Assembly (NCBI RefSeq): GCF_028737255.1
Contig: NZ_JAQZAN010000036.1
Location: forward strand, 1-35,639
Length of the DNA: 35,639 nucleotides
Direction: 5' to 3'
Source: Actinomycetospora straminea
GTDB lineage: Bacteria; Actinomycetota; Actinomycetes; Mycobacteriales; Pseudonocardiaceae
Below the pieces are notes generated by a model that was not told where the DNA came from, did no database searches, and was given only the letters and a program-made list of their open reading frames with translations. The translations under genes and the position numbers were made by a program. Of the stretch, positions 10,000 to 19,002 are shown one piece after another (positions within the stretch are counted from its first letter, which is position 1; every line of letters begins with the position of its first letter).

Positions 10000-12138
10000 G
10001 TGCCGTTCGACCCCCTCGGCGAGCTCGCCGCGCAGCCCGGCGGACAGGAGCTGAGTGCGCTCGTCGCCCGTGTCCAGCAGGTCGACCCCGAGGTGCTGCA
10101 CCGCGCCGCGCGCGGGCTCGGCGGGATGGCCGAGGGCGTCGACGGATCCCTGCGCGCCGTCGACCGTCACGGCGCCGACGTCCGACGGGCCTGGCAGGGC
10201 CGTGGGGCCGAGGCGCTGACGGGCTACCTCGACGAGTTCGGCCGTGCCGGGACGCGGACGCTCGACGGTGCCGGTCGCCTCCGGACACGCATCGACGGTG
10301 CTGGTCAGGAGCTCGCGGGTCTGCGGCGGGAGGTCGACGCGCACGTCTCGCGGGCGCTCGACGCCGCCCGCCGGGTGCGGGCCGAGGCGCAGGCCGACCC
10401 CTCGCAGGCGCTGATGGCCGACCAGCTCGTCGCCCAGGCGCTGGCGGAACCCACTGCCTCCGCCCGCCTCGCCGTCGACCGCGCGGAGATCGCCCTCGGC
10501 GACGCCGCCGCGGCCCTGCGCGAGCTCGCCGGCCACCTGACCTCCTTCTCCCGACTGCCCACCCCCGACGCCCGCCCGATCGCCCCGCCGCCCGGCGCCG
10601 GCCCGCTCGGGTGGACGGCGGCGTCGCCGCTGACCGGCGAGTCGGTGGCCACCGCCCCGGCGTTCGCCGACGACGGCGAAGGCGGTGGGCAGGGGATCGA
10701 CCTGTCGGGTGGGTCCTCGGTCGACTCGTCGGGCGACTTCACCGACACCTCCTCGCTGGACGGTTCGTCGGCGAGCGATGCGGGGGGTGGGTCGTCGGCG
10801 GCCTCCGGGGAGTCGGCGACGGACTCGTCGACGGACTCGGCGACGGACTCGGCGACGGACTCGGCGACGGGCTCGTCGACGGACTCGTCGACGGACGACT
10901 GCTCGGGCTCCGGTGACTCCGACCAGGGCGGGTCCGGCGCCGCGAGCGGCTCGGGCGGCTCGGGTGCCGACGCGGCTGGGTCGGGGTCGGGTGGGAGCGG
11001 CGCGGAGGCGTCGGGAACCGACGCGAGTGGATCGGGCTCGGGGTCCGACGCGGCCGGGTCGGCGTCGAGTCCGTCGGACTCCGCGTCGAGCACGGGTGAG
11101 GCGGATGCTTTGGGAACCGACGCGAGTGGCTCGGAGTCGAGCGCGGCGAGTTCCGGGTCGGGCGGGGATGCCTCGGGCAACGAAGCGAACGGGTCGGGTG
11201 GCTCGGGGTCGGACACCGACGGCTCGGACGCCGGTACCGACGCGGCAGAGGGCTCCGACGACGCGCGCGGGTCCGGCGACTCGGGAAGCGGTGCCTCCGA
11301 GGGAGCAGGATCCTCGGACGACGAGGCCTCGGGCGGTAGCGGGACGTCCGGTGACGACGATGCGTCCAGCACCGGCGGGGCCTCCGCCGACCGTGAGGCC
11401 TCGAGTGGCGGCAGCGAGAGCGCGGGTGACGGCGAGAGCGCGGGTGACGGCGAGGCCTCGGGCGACGGCGAGAGTTCGGGCGACGGCGAGAGTTCGGGCG
11501 ACGGCGAGAGCTCGCGCGACGGCGAGAGCTCGGGCGACGACGAGGGCTCCGGTGACAGCGAAGCGTCCGGCACGAGCGGGGATGCCAACGACGAGGCGAG
11601 CGGGTCGGCGTCCGGGAGCAGCTCGTCCGGAGCCGGCGGCTCGTCCGACGACACCGGCGCCGCCAACGCGTCGAGCACCTCGGCCGACAGCGCCGACGGC
11701 TCCGCCGCCGGCACCGCGGCCGCCGACGAGACCGGCGCCGACGACACCGCCTCCGACGCCGCGCCGACGGGCGGGCCGAAGGGCGAGGTCGGGGACTGGA
11801 TCCGCGAGGCGATGGCGATCCTGCAGGCCGAGGGCGTGCCGCTCGACCTGATGGACCCCGACGACATCGCGACGATCATCGACCACGAGTCGGGCGGCGA
11901 CCCCGAGGCGATCAACAACTGGGACTCGAACGCCGAGAAGGGCACGCCCTCGCAGGGCCTCATGCAGACCATCGGCCCGACCTTCGACTCCTACAAGCTC
12001 GACGGGCACGGCGAGATCACCGACCCGGTCGACAACATCATCGCCGGCGTCCGCTACGCGATCGACCGGTACGGCTCGATCTCCGAGGTGCCGGGCGTCG
12101 AGGCGATCGCCCGCGGCGACGCGTACGTCGGCTACTGA
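10000..12138 (+). CDS. WXG-like protein with Ser/Asp/Gly linker and C-terminal lytic transglycosylase domain
   Basis: A 712-residue, three-part protein. Residues 1-190 are helical with a WXG-like turn (W65-Q66-G67 in RRAWQGRGAEALTGYLDEF), as in type VII secretion substrates. Residues about 225-590 are a low-complexity Ser/Asp/Gly/Glu linker built from in-frame repeats. Residues about 592-712 form a GH23-type SLT domain: WIREAMAILQAEGVP, DIATIIDHESGGDP with likely catalytic Glu630, NNWDSNA, GTPSQGLMQTIGPTF and NIIAGVRYAIDRYGS. It would cleave peptidoglycan glycan strands. There is no Sec or Tat signal, so export by an ESX system is inferred from the WXG-like part and the EspC-like neighbour. 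GTG at 10000 follows the upstream stop by 4 nt. Confidence 0.85.
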   Translation: MPFDPLGELAAQPGGQELSALVARVQQVDPEVLHRAARGLGGMAEGVDGSLRAVDRHGADVRRAWQGRGAEALTGYLDEFGRAGTRTLDGAGRLRTRIDGAGQELAGLRREVDAHVSRALDAARRVRAEAQADPSQALMADQLVAQALAEPTASARLAVDRAEIALGDAAAALRELAGHLTSFSRLPTPDARPIAPPPGAGPLGWTAASPLTGESVATAPAFADDGEGGGQGIDLSGGSSVDSSGDFTDTSSLDGSSASDAGGGSSAASGESATDSSTDSATDSATDSATGSSTDSSTDDCSGSGDSDQGGSGAASGSGGSGADAAGSGSGGSGAEASGTDASGSGSGSDAAGSASSPSDSASSTGEADALGTDASGSESSAASSGSGGDASGNEANGSGGSGSDTDGSDAGTDAAEGSDDARGSGDSGSGASEGAGSSDDEASGGSGTSGDDDASSTGGASADREASSGGSESAGDGESAGDGEASGDGESSGDGESSGDGESSRDGESSGDDEGSGDSEASGTSGDANDEASGSASGSSSSGAGGSSDDTGAANASSTSADSADGSAAGTAAADETGADDTASDAAPTGGPKGEVGDWIREAMAILQAEGVPLDLMDPDDIATIIDHESGGDPEAINNWDSNAEKGTPSQGLMQTIGPTFDSYKLDGHGEITDPVDNIIAGVRYAIDRYGSISEVPGVEAIARGDAYVGY
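10810..10893 (+). repeat. 12-bp in-frame tandem repeat in the linker
   Basis: Seven units of the type GACTCGGCGACG or GACTCGTCGACG encode (D/E)S(A/S)T tetrapeptides in the transglycosylase linker. Confidence 0.8.
11425..11550 (+). repeat. 18-bp in-frame tandem repeat in the linker
   Basis: Seven units of the type GGCGACGGCGAGAGTTCG encode GDGESS hexapeptides. Near-identical neighbouring units suggest recent expansion. Confidence 0.8.
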
Positions 12139-12148
12139 GGCCGGTTCT

Positions 12149-12187
12149 CCCGAACGGCACCTACGGGACGACCGCGCCGCCTACCGT
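12149..12187 (+). promoter_or_regulatory. Promoter of EspC-like/transglycosylase cassette 2
   Basis: CCCGAACGGCACC (12149-12161), a 20-nt spacer, and TACCGT (12182-12187), which lies 7 nt before the ATG at 12195. Motif and spacing match those of cassette 1. Confidence 0.6.
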
Positions 12188-12194
12188 CCCTGAC

Positions 12195-12497
12195 ATGCCC
12201 GACCTCGACGTCGACACCCGCGCGCTGGAGGAGGCGCGCACGGTGGTGGCGGGCGAGTCCGGGCGGATGCCGGGGCTCGCCGACCCGCTGGGGCCCACCC
12301 CGCCCGACGTCGGCGGGCTCGCGGCGTCGGCGGCGCTGCGCGACGCGGTGGCGGCGCTGACCCGGGCGCTGACGGCCGACCTGGAGGCCGCCGGCGCCCG
12401 CCTCGGCGACGCCGACCGGGCGCTCGACGCCACCATCCAGTTGATGCAGGAGACCGACCAGGCCGCCGCAGTCTCGCTCAGTCCGGCAGGGAGCTGA
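12195..12497 (+). CDS. EspC-like small helical protein, paralogue 2
   Basis: A 100-residue helical protein, MPDLDVDTRALEEARTVVAG onward, gaplessly alignable with the protein at 9699-9995. The shared frame includes ALE-AR near residue 10, ADLEAAGARL in the middle, DRALDA, and a C-terminal D-x-A-A-x-SLS. The position of the YxxxD/E export signal reads MQETD, so the aromatic residue is again missing, as in the paralogue. It precedes its transglycosylase partner by a single base. ATG 12195 is supported by TACCGT 7 nt upstream. It probably arose by tandem duplication of the upstream cassette, because both genes and the promoter motif are repeated in the same order. Confidence 0.65.
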   Translation: MPDLDVDTRALEEARTVVAGESGRMPGLADPLGPTPPDVGGLAASAALRDAVAALTRALTADLEAAGARLGDADRALDATIQLMQETDQAAAVSLSPAGS

Positions 12498-12498
12498 C

Positions 12499-13653
12499 GT
12501 GCCCCGCGCCGACCTCGAGGGCCAGCTCGCGGGCGAGCCCGCCGCCGCGGAGCTCGCGGCGATCGTCGCGCAGTTGCGCACGGTCGACCCGGGCGCGATC
12601 CGGGGCGTGGCGGCGCAGGTGCTCGCGGTCGGGGAGGGCGTCGACGGCTCGGTGCGCGCCGTCGACCGGGGCGCGGCGGCGGTCGAGGGCCGCTGGGAGG
12701 GCGAGGGCGCGGCGGCGTTCGGCGGCTGGGTGGCGTCGTTCCGGACGGCCGCCGCGAGCGAGCGCCGGGCGATCACGGAGGCGGGCACGACGCTCGGGCA
12801 TGTCGGCACCGTCCTCGACGTGCTGCGCCGCGAGGTCGAGCAACAGGTGACGCAGGCGCTCGCGATGGCCGGTGCGGCGCGGGACCGGACGATCGCGGGC
12901 GGCAGCATCCCGCCCGCGCTCGCCGACGGTCTGGCCGCGCACGCGGTGCGCGGACCCACCGACACGGCGCGGGCGGCCGTCGCGCGCGCCGAGGGTGAGC
13001 TCACCGACGCCGCCGCCCGCCTGCGGGGCGCGGCCGAGGCGATGACGGCCTTCGCCGCGCTGCCCGCGCCCGACGTCGCCGTCATGGCCCCGCCACGCGG
13101 GACGCCCGTGCCGTGGCGTCCGATCGAGGACGTGGCCGCGACCAGCACCGGGAGCCTCACGGGCGCCGGGAGCGCCGCCGACCCGGGCAGCAACGGCAGC
13201 GCGGGCGGCGCCAGCAGCGGTGCTGCCGGCGGCGGTGCGGGCGGCGGGTCCAGCGCGTCGGGCACCGCGACCGGCGGCACGGGGCCGGCGCCCGCGGGCC
13301 AGGTCGGCGACTGGATCCGTCAGGCGATGGCGATCCTGCAGGAGTCGGGGGTGCCGCCCGAGAAGATGGACCCGGCCGACATCGCGACGATCATCGACCG
13401 CGAGTCGGGCGGCGACCCGAACGCCGTGAACGACTGGGACTCGAACGCCGACAGGGGCACGCCGTCGCAGGGCCTCATGCAGACGATCGGCCCGACGTTC
13501 GAGGCGCACAAGCTGCCCGGGCACGACGACATCCGCGACCCCGTGGACAACATCATCGCGGGGGTCCGCTACGCGGTCGCGCGCTACGGGTCGGTCTCCC
13601 GGGTGCCGGGCGTCGAGGCGCTCGCCCGCGGCGACGCCTACGTCGGCTACTGA
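12499..13653 (+). CDS. WXG-like protein with C-terminal lytic transglycosylase domain, paralogue 2
   Basis: A 384-residue paralogue of the 712-residue protein upstream. The N-terminal helical part shows the same landmarks (VDP near residue 30, EGVDGSVRAVDR, and W66-E67-G68 in VEGRWEGEGAAAFGGW). The linker (about 207-275) is only a short Gly/Ser/Ala stretch. The SLT domain (about 276-384) is by eye about three quarters identical to the first copy, with likely catalytic Glu302 (IIDRESGGDP), NDWDSNA, GTPSQGLMQTIGPTF and the same C-terminal RGDAYVGY. AGGGAG at 12487-12492 sits 6 nt before the GTG, which itself follows the EspC-like stop by one base. There is no Sec or Tat signal. A terminator-like hairpin follows. 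Confidence 0.85.
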   Translation: MPRADLEGQLAGEPAAAELAAIVAQLRTVDPGAIRGVAAQVLAVGEGVDGSVRAVDRGAAAVEGRWEGEGAAAFGGWVASFRTAAASERRAITEAGTTLGHVGTVLDVLRREVEQQVTQALAMAGAARDRTIAGGSIPPALADGLAAHAVRGPTDTARAAVARAEGELTDAAARLRGAAEAMTAFAALPAPDVAVMAPPRGTPVPWRPIEDVAATSTGSLTGAGSAADPGSNGSAGGASSGAAGGGAGGGSSASGTATGGTGPAPAGQVGDWIRQAMAILQESGVPPEKMDPADIATIIDRESGGDPNAVNDWDSNADRGTPSQGLMQTIGPTFEAHKLPGHDDIRDPVDNIIAGVRYAVARYGSVSRVPGVEALARGDAYVGY

Positions 13654-13659
13654 TCCGTC

Positions 13660-13714
13660 GCGCCGAGGGTCGGTCAAGGGCTCCTCGGCCGCCCTGCCCA
13701 CCGACCTCGGGCGC
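13660..13714 (+). terminator. Terminator-like imperfect hairpin after cassette 2
   Basis: GCGCCGAGGGTCGG (13660-13673) pairs, with one offset bulge, with CCGACCTCGGGCGC (13701-13714). An inner AGGGC/GCCCT stem (13677-13681 with 13691-13695) lies between. It begins 6 nt after the stop codon and lacks a T tract. Confidence 0.45.
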
Positions 13715-13740
13715 GCTCCCGTGCGTGCGAGGGTGACGGG

Positions 13741-14931
13741 GTGACGACTCTGGCGCGCCTCGGCCCGGCGGTACGGGCCACGGTCCCCCCGTTCCACGTC
13801 ATGGACGTCTGGGCGGCGGCGGTGGAGCGGGCGCGCACGCACGGCGACCTCGTCAACCTCTCCGCGGGCCAGCCGTCGACGCCCGCCCCGGTCGACGTGC
13901 GGAACGCCGCCAAGCGCGCCCTCGACGAGCAGATCCTCGGTTACTCCGGCTCGCTCGGCACCCCTGAGCTCCGCGACGCGATCGCCGCGCACCACCGCAG
14001 GCGCTACGGCGACGAGACGGTCCGCCGTGAGGACGTCGTCGTCACCACCGGTGGCTCGGGCGGTTTCCTGCTCGCGTTCCTCGCGGCGTTCGACGTCGGC
14101 GACACCGTCGTGCTCGCCCGGCCCGGCTACCCCTGCTACCGCAACATCCTCGCCGCGCTCGGCTGCGACGTCGTCGAGCTCCCGTGCGGCGAGGAGACGC
14201 GGTTCCAGCCGACGGTCGCGATGCTCGAGGAGCTCGACCGCCCGCCGAAGGGCGTCGTCGTGGCGAGCCCCGCCAACCCCACCGGCAGCGTCATCGAGCC
14301 CGACGACCTGGCGGCGCTCGCGCGGTGGTGCGAGGAGCAGGGCGTCCAGCTGATCAGCGACGAGATCTACCACGGCATCGAGTACGGGCGCGGGGAATCA
14401 GCCCCGCCGACCGCCAGCGCCTGGAGCACCTCGCACGAGGCGATCGTCGTCACCTCGTTCTCGAAGTACTGGTCGATGACGGGCTGGCGGCTGGGCTGGC
14501 TGCTGGTGCCCGAGCGGCTGCGGCGGGCGGTGGACGTCATCGCCGGCAACTTCACGGTCTGCCCGCCGGTGCCGGCGCAGTACGCGGCGCTCGCGGCGTT
14601 CACCGAGGCGTCGCTGGCCGAGGCCGACGCCCACGTCGAGCGCTACGCGCTGAACCGCCGGCTGCTCCTCGACGGGCTCCCGGACCTGGGCCTGACCCGG
14701 CTCGCGCCCGCCGACGGCGCGTTCTACGTCTACGCCGACGTCGCCCACCTCACCGACGACACCCTCGCCTTCGGCCGGCGGATGCTCGCCGAGACGGGCG
14801 TCGCGGTGGCCCCGGGCATCGACTTCGATCCGGTCGACGGGCACACCTGGCTCCGCCTGTCGTTCGCCGGCGCCACGGCGGACGTGCGCGAGGGCCTGGC
14901 CCGGCTCGGACGCTGGCTCCCGACGCTCTAG
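13741..14931 (+). CDS. PLP-dependent class I/II aminotransferase (aspartate aminotransferase-like)
   Basis: A 396-residue fold-type I aminotransferase that moves an amino group between an amino acid and a 2-oxo acid. Motifs in order: NLSAGQPSTPAPVDVRNAAK, YSGSLGTPELRDAIA, VVTTGGSGGFLLAFLAAFDV (cofactor phosphate loop), ARPGYPCYRN, ASPANPTGSV with the conserved Asn, ISDEIYHGIEYG (Asp and Tyr contact PLP), the Schiff-base Lys242 in TSFSKYWSMTGWRLGW, and WLRLSFAG with the substrate-carboxylate Arg. The substrate cannot be read from sequence; aspartate or another small amino acid is likely. GTG 13741 has a GAGGGTGA-type ribosome binding site. It is separated from the transglycosylase cassette by a terminator-like hairpin and followed by the channel gene with its own promoter. 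Confidence 0.93.
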   Translation: MTTLARLGPAVRATVPPFHVMDVWAAAVERARTHGDLVNLSAGQPSTPAPVDVRNAAKRALDEQILGYSGSLGTPELRDAIAAHHRRRYGDETVRREDVVVTTGGSGGFLLAFLAAFDVGDTVVLARPGYPCYRNILAALGCDVVELPCGEETRFQPTVAMLEELDRPPKGVVVASPANPTGSVIEPDDLAALARWCEEQGVQLISDEIYHGIEYGRGESAPPTASAWSTSHEAIVVTSFSKYWSMTGWRLGWLLVPERLRRAVDVIAGNFTVCPPVPAQYAALAAFTEASLAEADAHVERYALNRRLLLDGLPDLGLTRLAPADGAFYVYADVAHLTDDTLAFGRRMLAETGVAVAPGIDFDPVDGHTWLRLSFAGATADVREGLARLGRWLPTL

Positions 14932-14950
14932 ACGGCCGCGCGACGCGGAC

Positions 14951-14956
14951 TACTCT
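14951..14956 (+). promoter_or_regulatory. -10 element of the potassium channel gene (leaderless)
   Basis: TACTCT, 8 nt before the GTG at 14965. It favours that start over the in-frame GTG at 14959, which is only 2 nt from the hexamer. Confidence 0.55.
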
Positions 14957-14964
14957 CCGTGTCT

Positions 14965-15753
14965 GTGGAACCCGACGACGAGGCCCGGCTGGAGGCCTGG
15001 GAGCGCCGCACCGACTACCCGCTGACCGTGCTCGCGGTGCTGTACCTCGGGGTCTACGCCGTCCAGGTGCTCGCGACCCGCCCCGGCCAGGCGTCGTGGT
15101 GGTGGCTCGACGCGGCGCTCTGGGGGGTGTGGGTGCTGTTCGTCGTCGACTACGGCATCCGGATCGCGCTCGCGCGGCGCAAGGGGCGGTTCATCGTCCG
15201 CCACCCGCTCGACCTGCTCGTCGTCGCGGCGCCGTTCTTCCGGTTCCTGCGGCTGCTGCGGCTCGTCGCGGCGATCTCGGTCCTCGGGCGGGTGCTGCGC
15301 GACGACTTCCGGGGCCGGGTCGGCAGCTACCTCATCGTCTCGATCTCCCTGCTCAGCTTCATCGCGGCGCTCGGGGTCTACGAGGCCGAGCGCGACGCGC
15401 CGGAGGCGTCGATCCTGACGTTCGGCGACGCGATGTGGTGGGTGCTGACGACGATCACGACCGTCGGCTACGGCGACCTCTCGCCCGTGACCACCGAGGG
15501 CCGGCTCGTCGCGGCGGGTCTCATGCTCGCCGGCATCGCGGTGCTCGGCACCGTGACCGCGGCGATCGCGACGTGGTTCCTCGAGCAGGTCGGGGCGCGC
15601 GACGCGTCCGAGGCCGTCGCGGCGCCGCCCCGCGCCGACCCCGCGGACCTGCGCCACGCCGAGCTCCTCGCCGAGCTGCGCGACCTGCGCCGCCGCCTCG
15701 ACGTGCTCGAGAGCACTCCCGACGAGGCGGAGTCGACCCGCGCGCCACGCTGA
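14965..15753 (+). CDS. Voltage-gated-type potassium channel
   Basis: A 262-residue six-helix K+ channel subunit, working as a tetramer in the membrane. Hydrophobic segments: YPLTVLAVLYLGVYAVQVL, WWLDAALWGVWVLFVVDYGI, HPLDLLVVAAPFF, an S4-like basic helix (RFLRLLRLVAAISVLGRVLR), SYLIVSISLLSFIAALGVY, the pore helix DAMWWVLTTITTVGYGD with selectivity filter Gly168-Tyr169-Gly170, and GRLVAAGLMLAGIAVLGTVTAAI. The last 30 residues (ELLAELRDLRRRLDVLES) form a probable coiled coil. Fewer S4 charges than in animal Kv channels leaves true voltage sensing open. It converges on the threonine aldolase gene, with a dispersed repeat hairpin between them. Confidence 0.92.
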   Translation: MEPDDEARLEAWERRTDYPLTVLAVLYLGVYAVQVLATRPGQASWWWLDAALWGVWVLFVVDYGIRIALARRKGRFIVRHPLDLLVVAAPFFRFLRLLRLVAAISVLGRVLRDDFRGRVGSYLIVSISLLSFIAALGVYEAERDAPEASILTFGDAMWWVLTTITTVGYGDLSPVTTEGRLVAAGLMLAGIAVLGTVTAAIATWFLEQVGARDASEAVAAPPRADPADLRHAELLAELRDLRRRLDVLESTPDEAESTRAPR

Positions 15754-15768
15754 TCAGCGCGAGCGGGT

Positions 15769-15836
15769 GGATTTCCTGGCGTCCAGCGACAGCGTGGACG
15801 CCAGGCTGGCACACCCCGTGCGCCCCGCATCGCTCG
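15769..15836 (-). repeat. Dispersed intergenic repeat, copy 2
   Basis: A 68-bp stretch, inverted relative to 8279-8339, filling most of the gap between two convergent genes. It shares a 21-bp identical block and both flanks with copy 1 and carries the intact hairpin. Confidence 0.75.
15775..15805. terminator. Perfect 11-bp hairpin between convergent genes
   Basis: CCTGGCGTCCA (15775-15785) and TGGACGCCAGG (15795-15805) surround a 9-nt loop. It lies 21 bp after the channel stop and 31 bp from the aldolase stop, so it may end both transcripts. It is also the core of a repeat whose other copy is not at a gene end. Confidence 0.55.
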
Positions 15837-16853
15837 TCAGGAGGCGGGGGCGGGGAGGGTGGCGGCGCGGTCGAGGGTGGCGGTGACGTCGTCGTCGGTG
15901 AGGTCGCGGTGGGTCACGAAGCGCACGCCGGGGCCGAAGGGCACGGCCGCGACGTCGACACCGGCCAGCGACGCCACGAGCGTGCCGGGGTCGGGCGTCG
16001 GCACGAGGACGATGTTCGTGTCGGGCGAGATCACCGGCCAGCCCAGCGCCTGCAGCCCCTCGGCGAGGCGGGCGGCGCGGGCGTGGTCGGCGGCGAGATC
16101 ACCGATCTGGTCGAGCGCCACCAGCCCCGCGGCCCCGACGACGCCGCCCTGGCGGATCCCGCCGCCGAGCATCTTGCGCAGCCGCCAGGCCCGGTCCACG
16201 AACGCCGCCGACCCGGCCACCACCGAGCCCATCGGCGCGCCCAGGCCCTTGGACAGGCACACGGACACGGTGTCGACGCCCGCGGCCAGCGCGGCGGGCG
16301 CCACGCCGAGCGCCGCCGCCGCGTGCCAGATGCGCGCCCCGTCGAGGTGCACGGCCAGCCCGGCGTCCCGCGCCGCGGCGACCAGCGCGCGGTGCTCGTC
16401 GACCGGTGTCACCGCCCCGCCGGCCCCGTTGTGCGTGTTCTCCAGGCACAGCAGCGAGGTGCGCAGCCCGAAGTAGGGCCCGGCACGCCCGGCGGCCGCG
16501 GTCACCGCCGCCGGGGTCGGGCGCCCGGGGCCCGCGTCGTGCGCGAGCGGGGCCGGCAGGCCGCCGGCGAGCCAGGCGGCGGTGCCCAGCTCGGCCTCGA
16601 GCACGTGCGCCCCGGTCGGCGCGAGGAACCTGTCACCGCGTGTCAGGTGGTCCATCAGTGCGATCGCGTTCGCCATGCACCCCGTCGGGGTCCACAGCGC
16701 CGCCTCGACGCCGAGCAGGTCGGCGACGCGCTCCTGCAGCGCCCCGAGGGTCGGGTCGCCGTCGAGGACGTCGTCGCCGACCTCCGCGGTGGCCATCGCC
16801 TCCCGCATCGCCGGCGAGGGCCGCGTGACCGTGTCCGAGCGGAGATCGATCAC
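15837..16853 (-). CDS. ltaE: Low-specificity L-threonine aldolase
   Basis: A PLP enzyme cleaving L-threonine or L-allo-threonine to glycine and acetaldehyde. The 338-residue protein starts [20 protein letters not shown], the hallmark N-terminus of the family. [46 protein letters not shown] (Asp171 pairs with the PLP nitrogen), the Schiff-base Lys202 in [13 protein letters not shown] and [11 protein letters not shown] follow in order. The GTG start overlaps the stop of the response-regulator gene by 4 nt (GTGA), so translation is coupled. A metabolic enzyme as the last gene of a signalling operon is unusual. Glycine from this reaction could feed PurD or one-carbon metabolism, but that is inference. 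Confidence 0.92.
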   Translation of the reverse strand: MIDLRSDTVTRPSPAMREAMATAEVGDDVLDGDPTLGALQERVADLLGVEAALWTPTGCMANAIALMDHLTRGDRFLAPTGAHVLEAELGTAAWLAGGLPAPLAHDAGPGRPTPAAVTAAAGRAGPYFGLRTSLLCLENTHNGAGGAVTPVDEHRALVAAARDAGLAVHLDGARIWHAAAALGVAPAALAAGVDTVSVCLSKGLGAPMGSVVAGSAAFVDRAWRLRKMLGGGIRQGGVVGAAGLVALDQIGDLAADHARAARLAEGLQALGWPVISPDTNIVLVPTPDPGTLVASLAGVDVAAVPFGPGVRFVTHRDLTDDDVTATLDRAATLPAPAS

Positions 16854-17283
16854 CGCGGCAGCTTCACCACCGACACGAAGAAGTCGTCGATCTGGCGGAT
16901 GACCTCGATGAACCGCTCGAAGTCGACCGGCTTGGCGACGTAGGCGTTGGCGTGGAGGTTGTAGCTGCGCAGGATGTCCTCCTCGGCCTGCGAGGTGGTC
17001 AGCACGACGACCGGGATGCTGCGCAGCGTCTCGTCGTTCTTGACCTCCTCCAGCACCTCGCGCCCGTCCTTCCGGGGCAGGTTGAGGTCGAGCAGGATCA
17101 GCCCGGGGCGCGGCGCGTCGCTGTACTCGCCCTCGCGGCGCAGGAACGACAGCGCCTCGACGCCGTCGGCGACGACGTGCAGCTGGTTGCGCAGCTTGTG
17201 GTGCTCGAACGCCTCCTGCGTCATGAGGACGTCGCCGGGGTCGTCCTCGACGAGCAGCACGTCGATCTCGTGCAGGGGGTCGG

Positions 17284-17287
<4 letters not shown>
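16850..17287 (-). CDS. Single-domain response regulator (Rcp1-like)
   Basis: A 145-residue stand-alone receiver domain with no output domain. The acidic triad Glu14/Asp15/Asp16 is in [18 protein letters not shown], the phospho-acceptor Asp67 in [14 protein letters not shown], Thr97/Thr98 in [13 protein letters not shown] and Lys119 in YVAKPV. This is the Rcp1-like type that pairs with phytochrome- or CHASE-type kinases. The GTG at 17287 overlaps the kinase stop (GTGA). Starts further upstream lie inside the kinase gene's repeat and give a Cys/Arg-rich shadow. It is the likely phosphate partner of the kinase and may relay to the REC-phosphatase encoded first in the operon, which is inference. 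Confidence 0.93.

Positions 17288-18998
<1,711 letters not shown>

Positions 18999-19002
<4 letters not shown>

Noticed and set aside
9685..12009. Long minus-strand frames opposite the first transglycosylase (also 10305-11972)
   Set aside because: Mirror images of the Ser/Asp/Gly repeats. The plus strand has the transglycosylase domain, the promoter and a paralogue.
14184..16943. Plus-strand frame of about 900 codons across the aminotransferase, channel and aldolase region
   Set aside because: Runs through two recognised plus-strand genes in another frame and against the aldolase. Its translation is Arg/Gly/Pro-rich noise.
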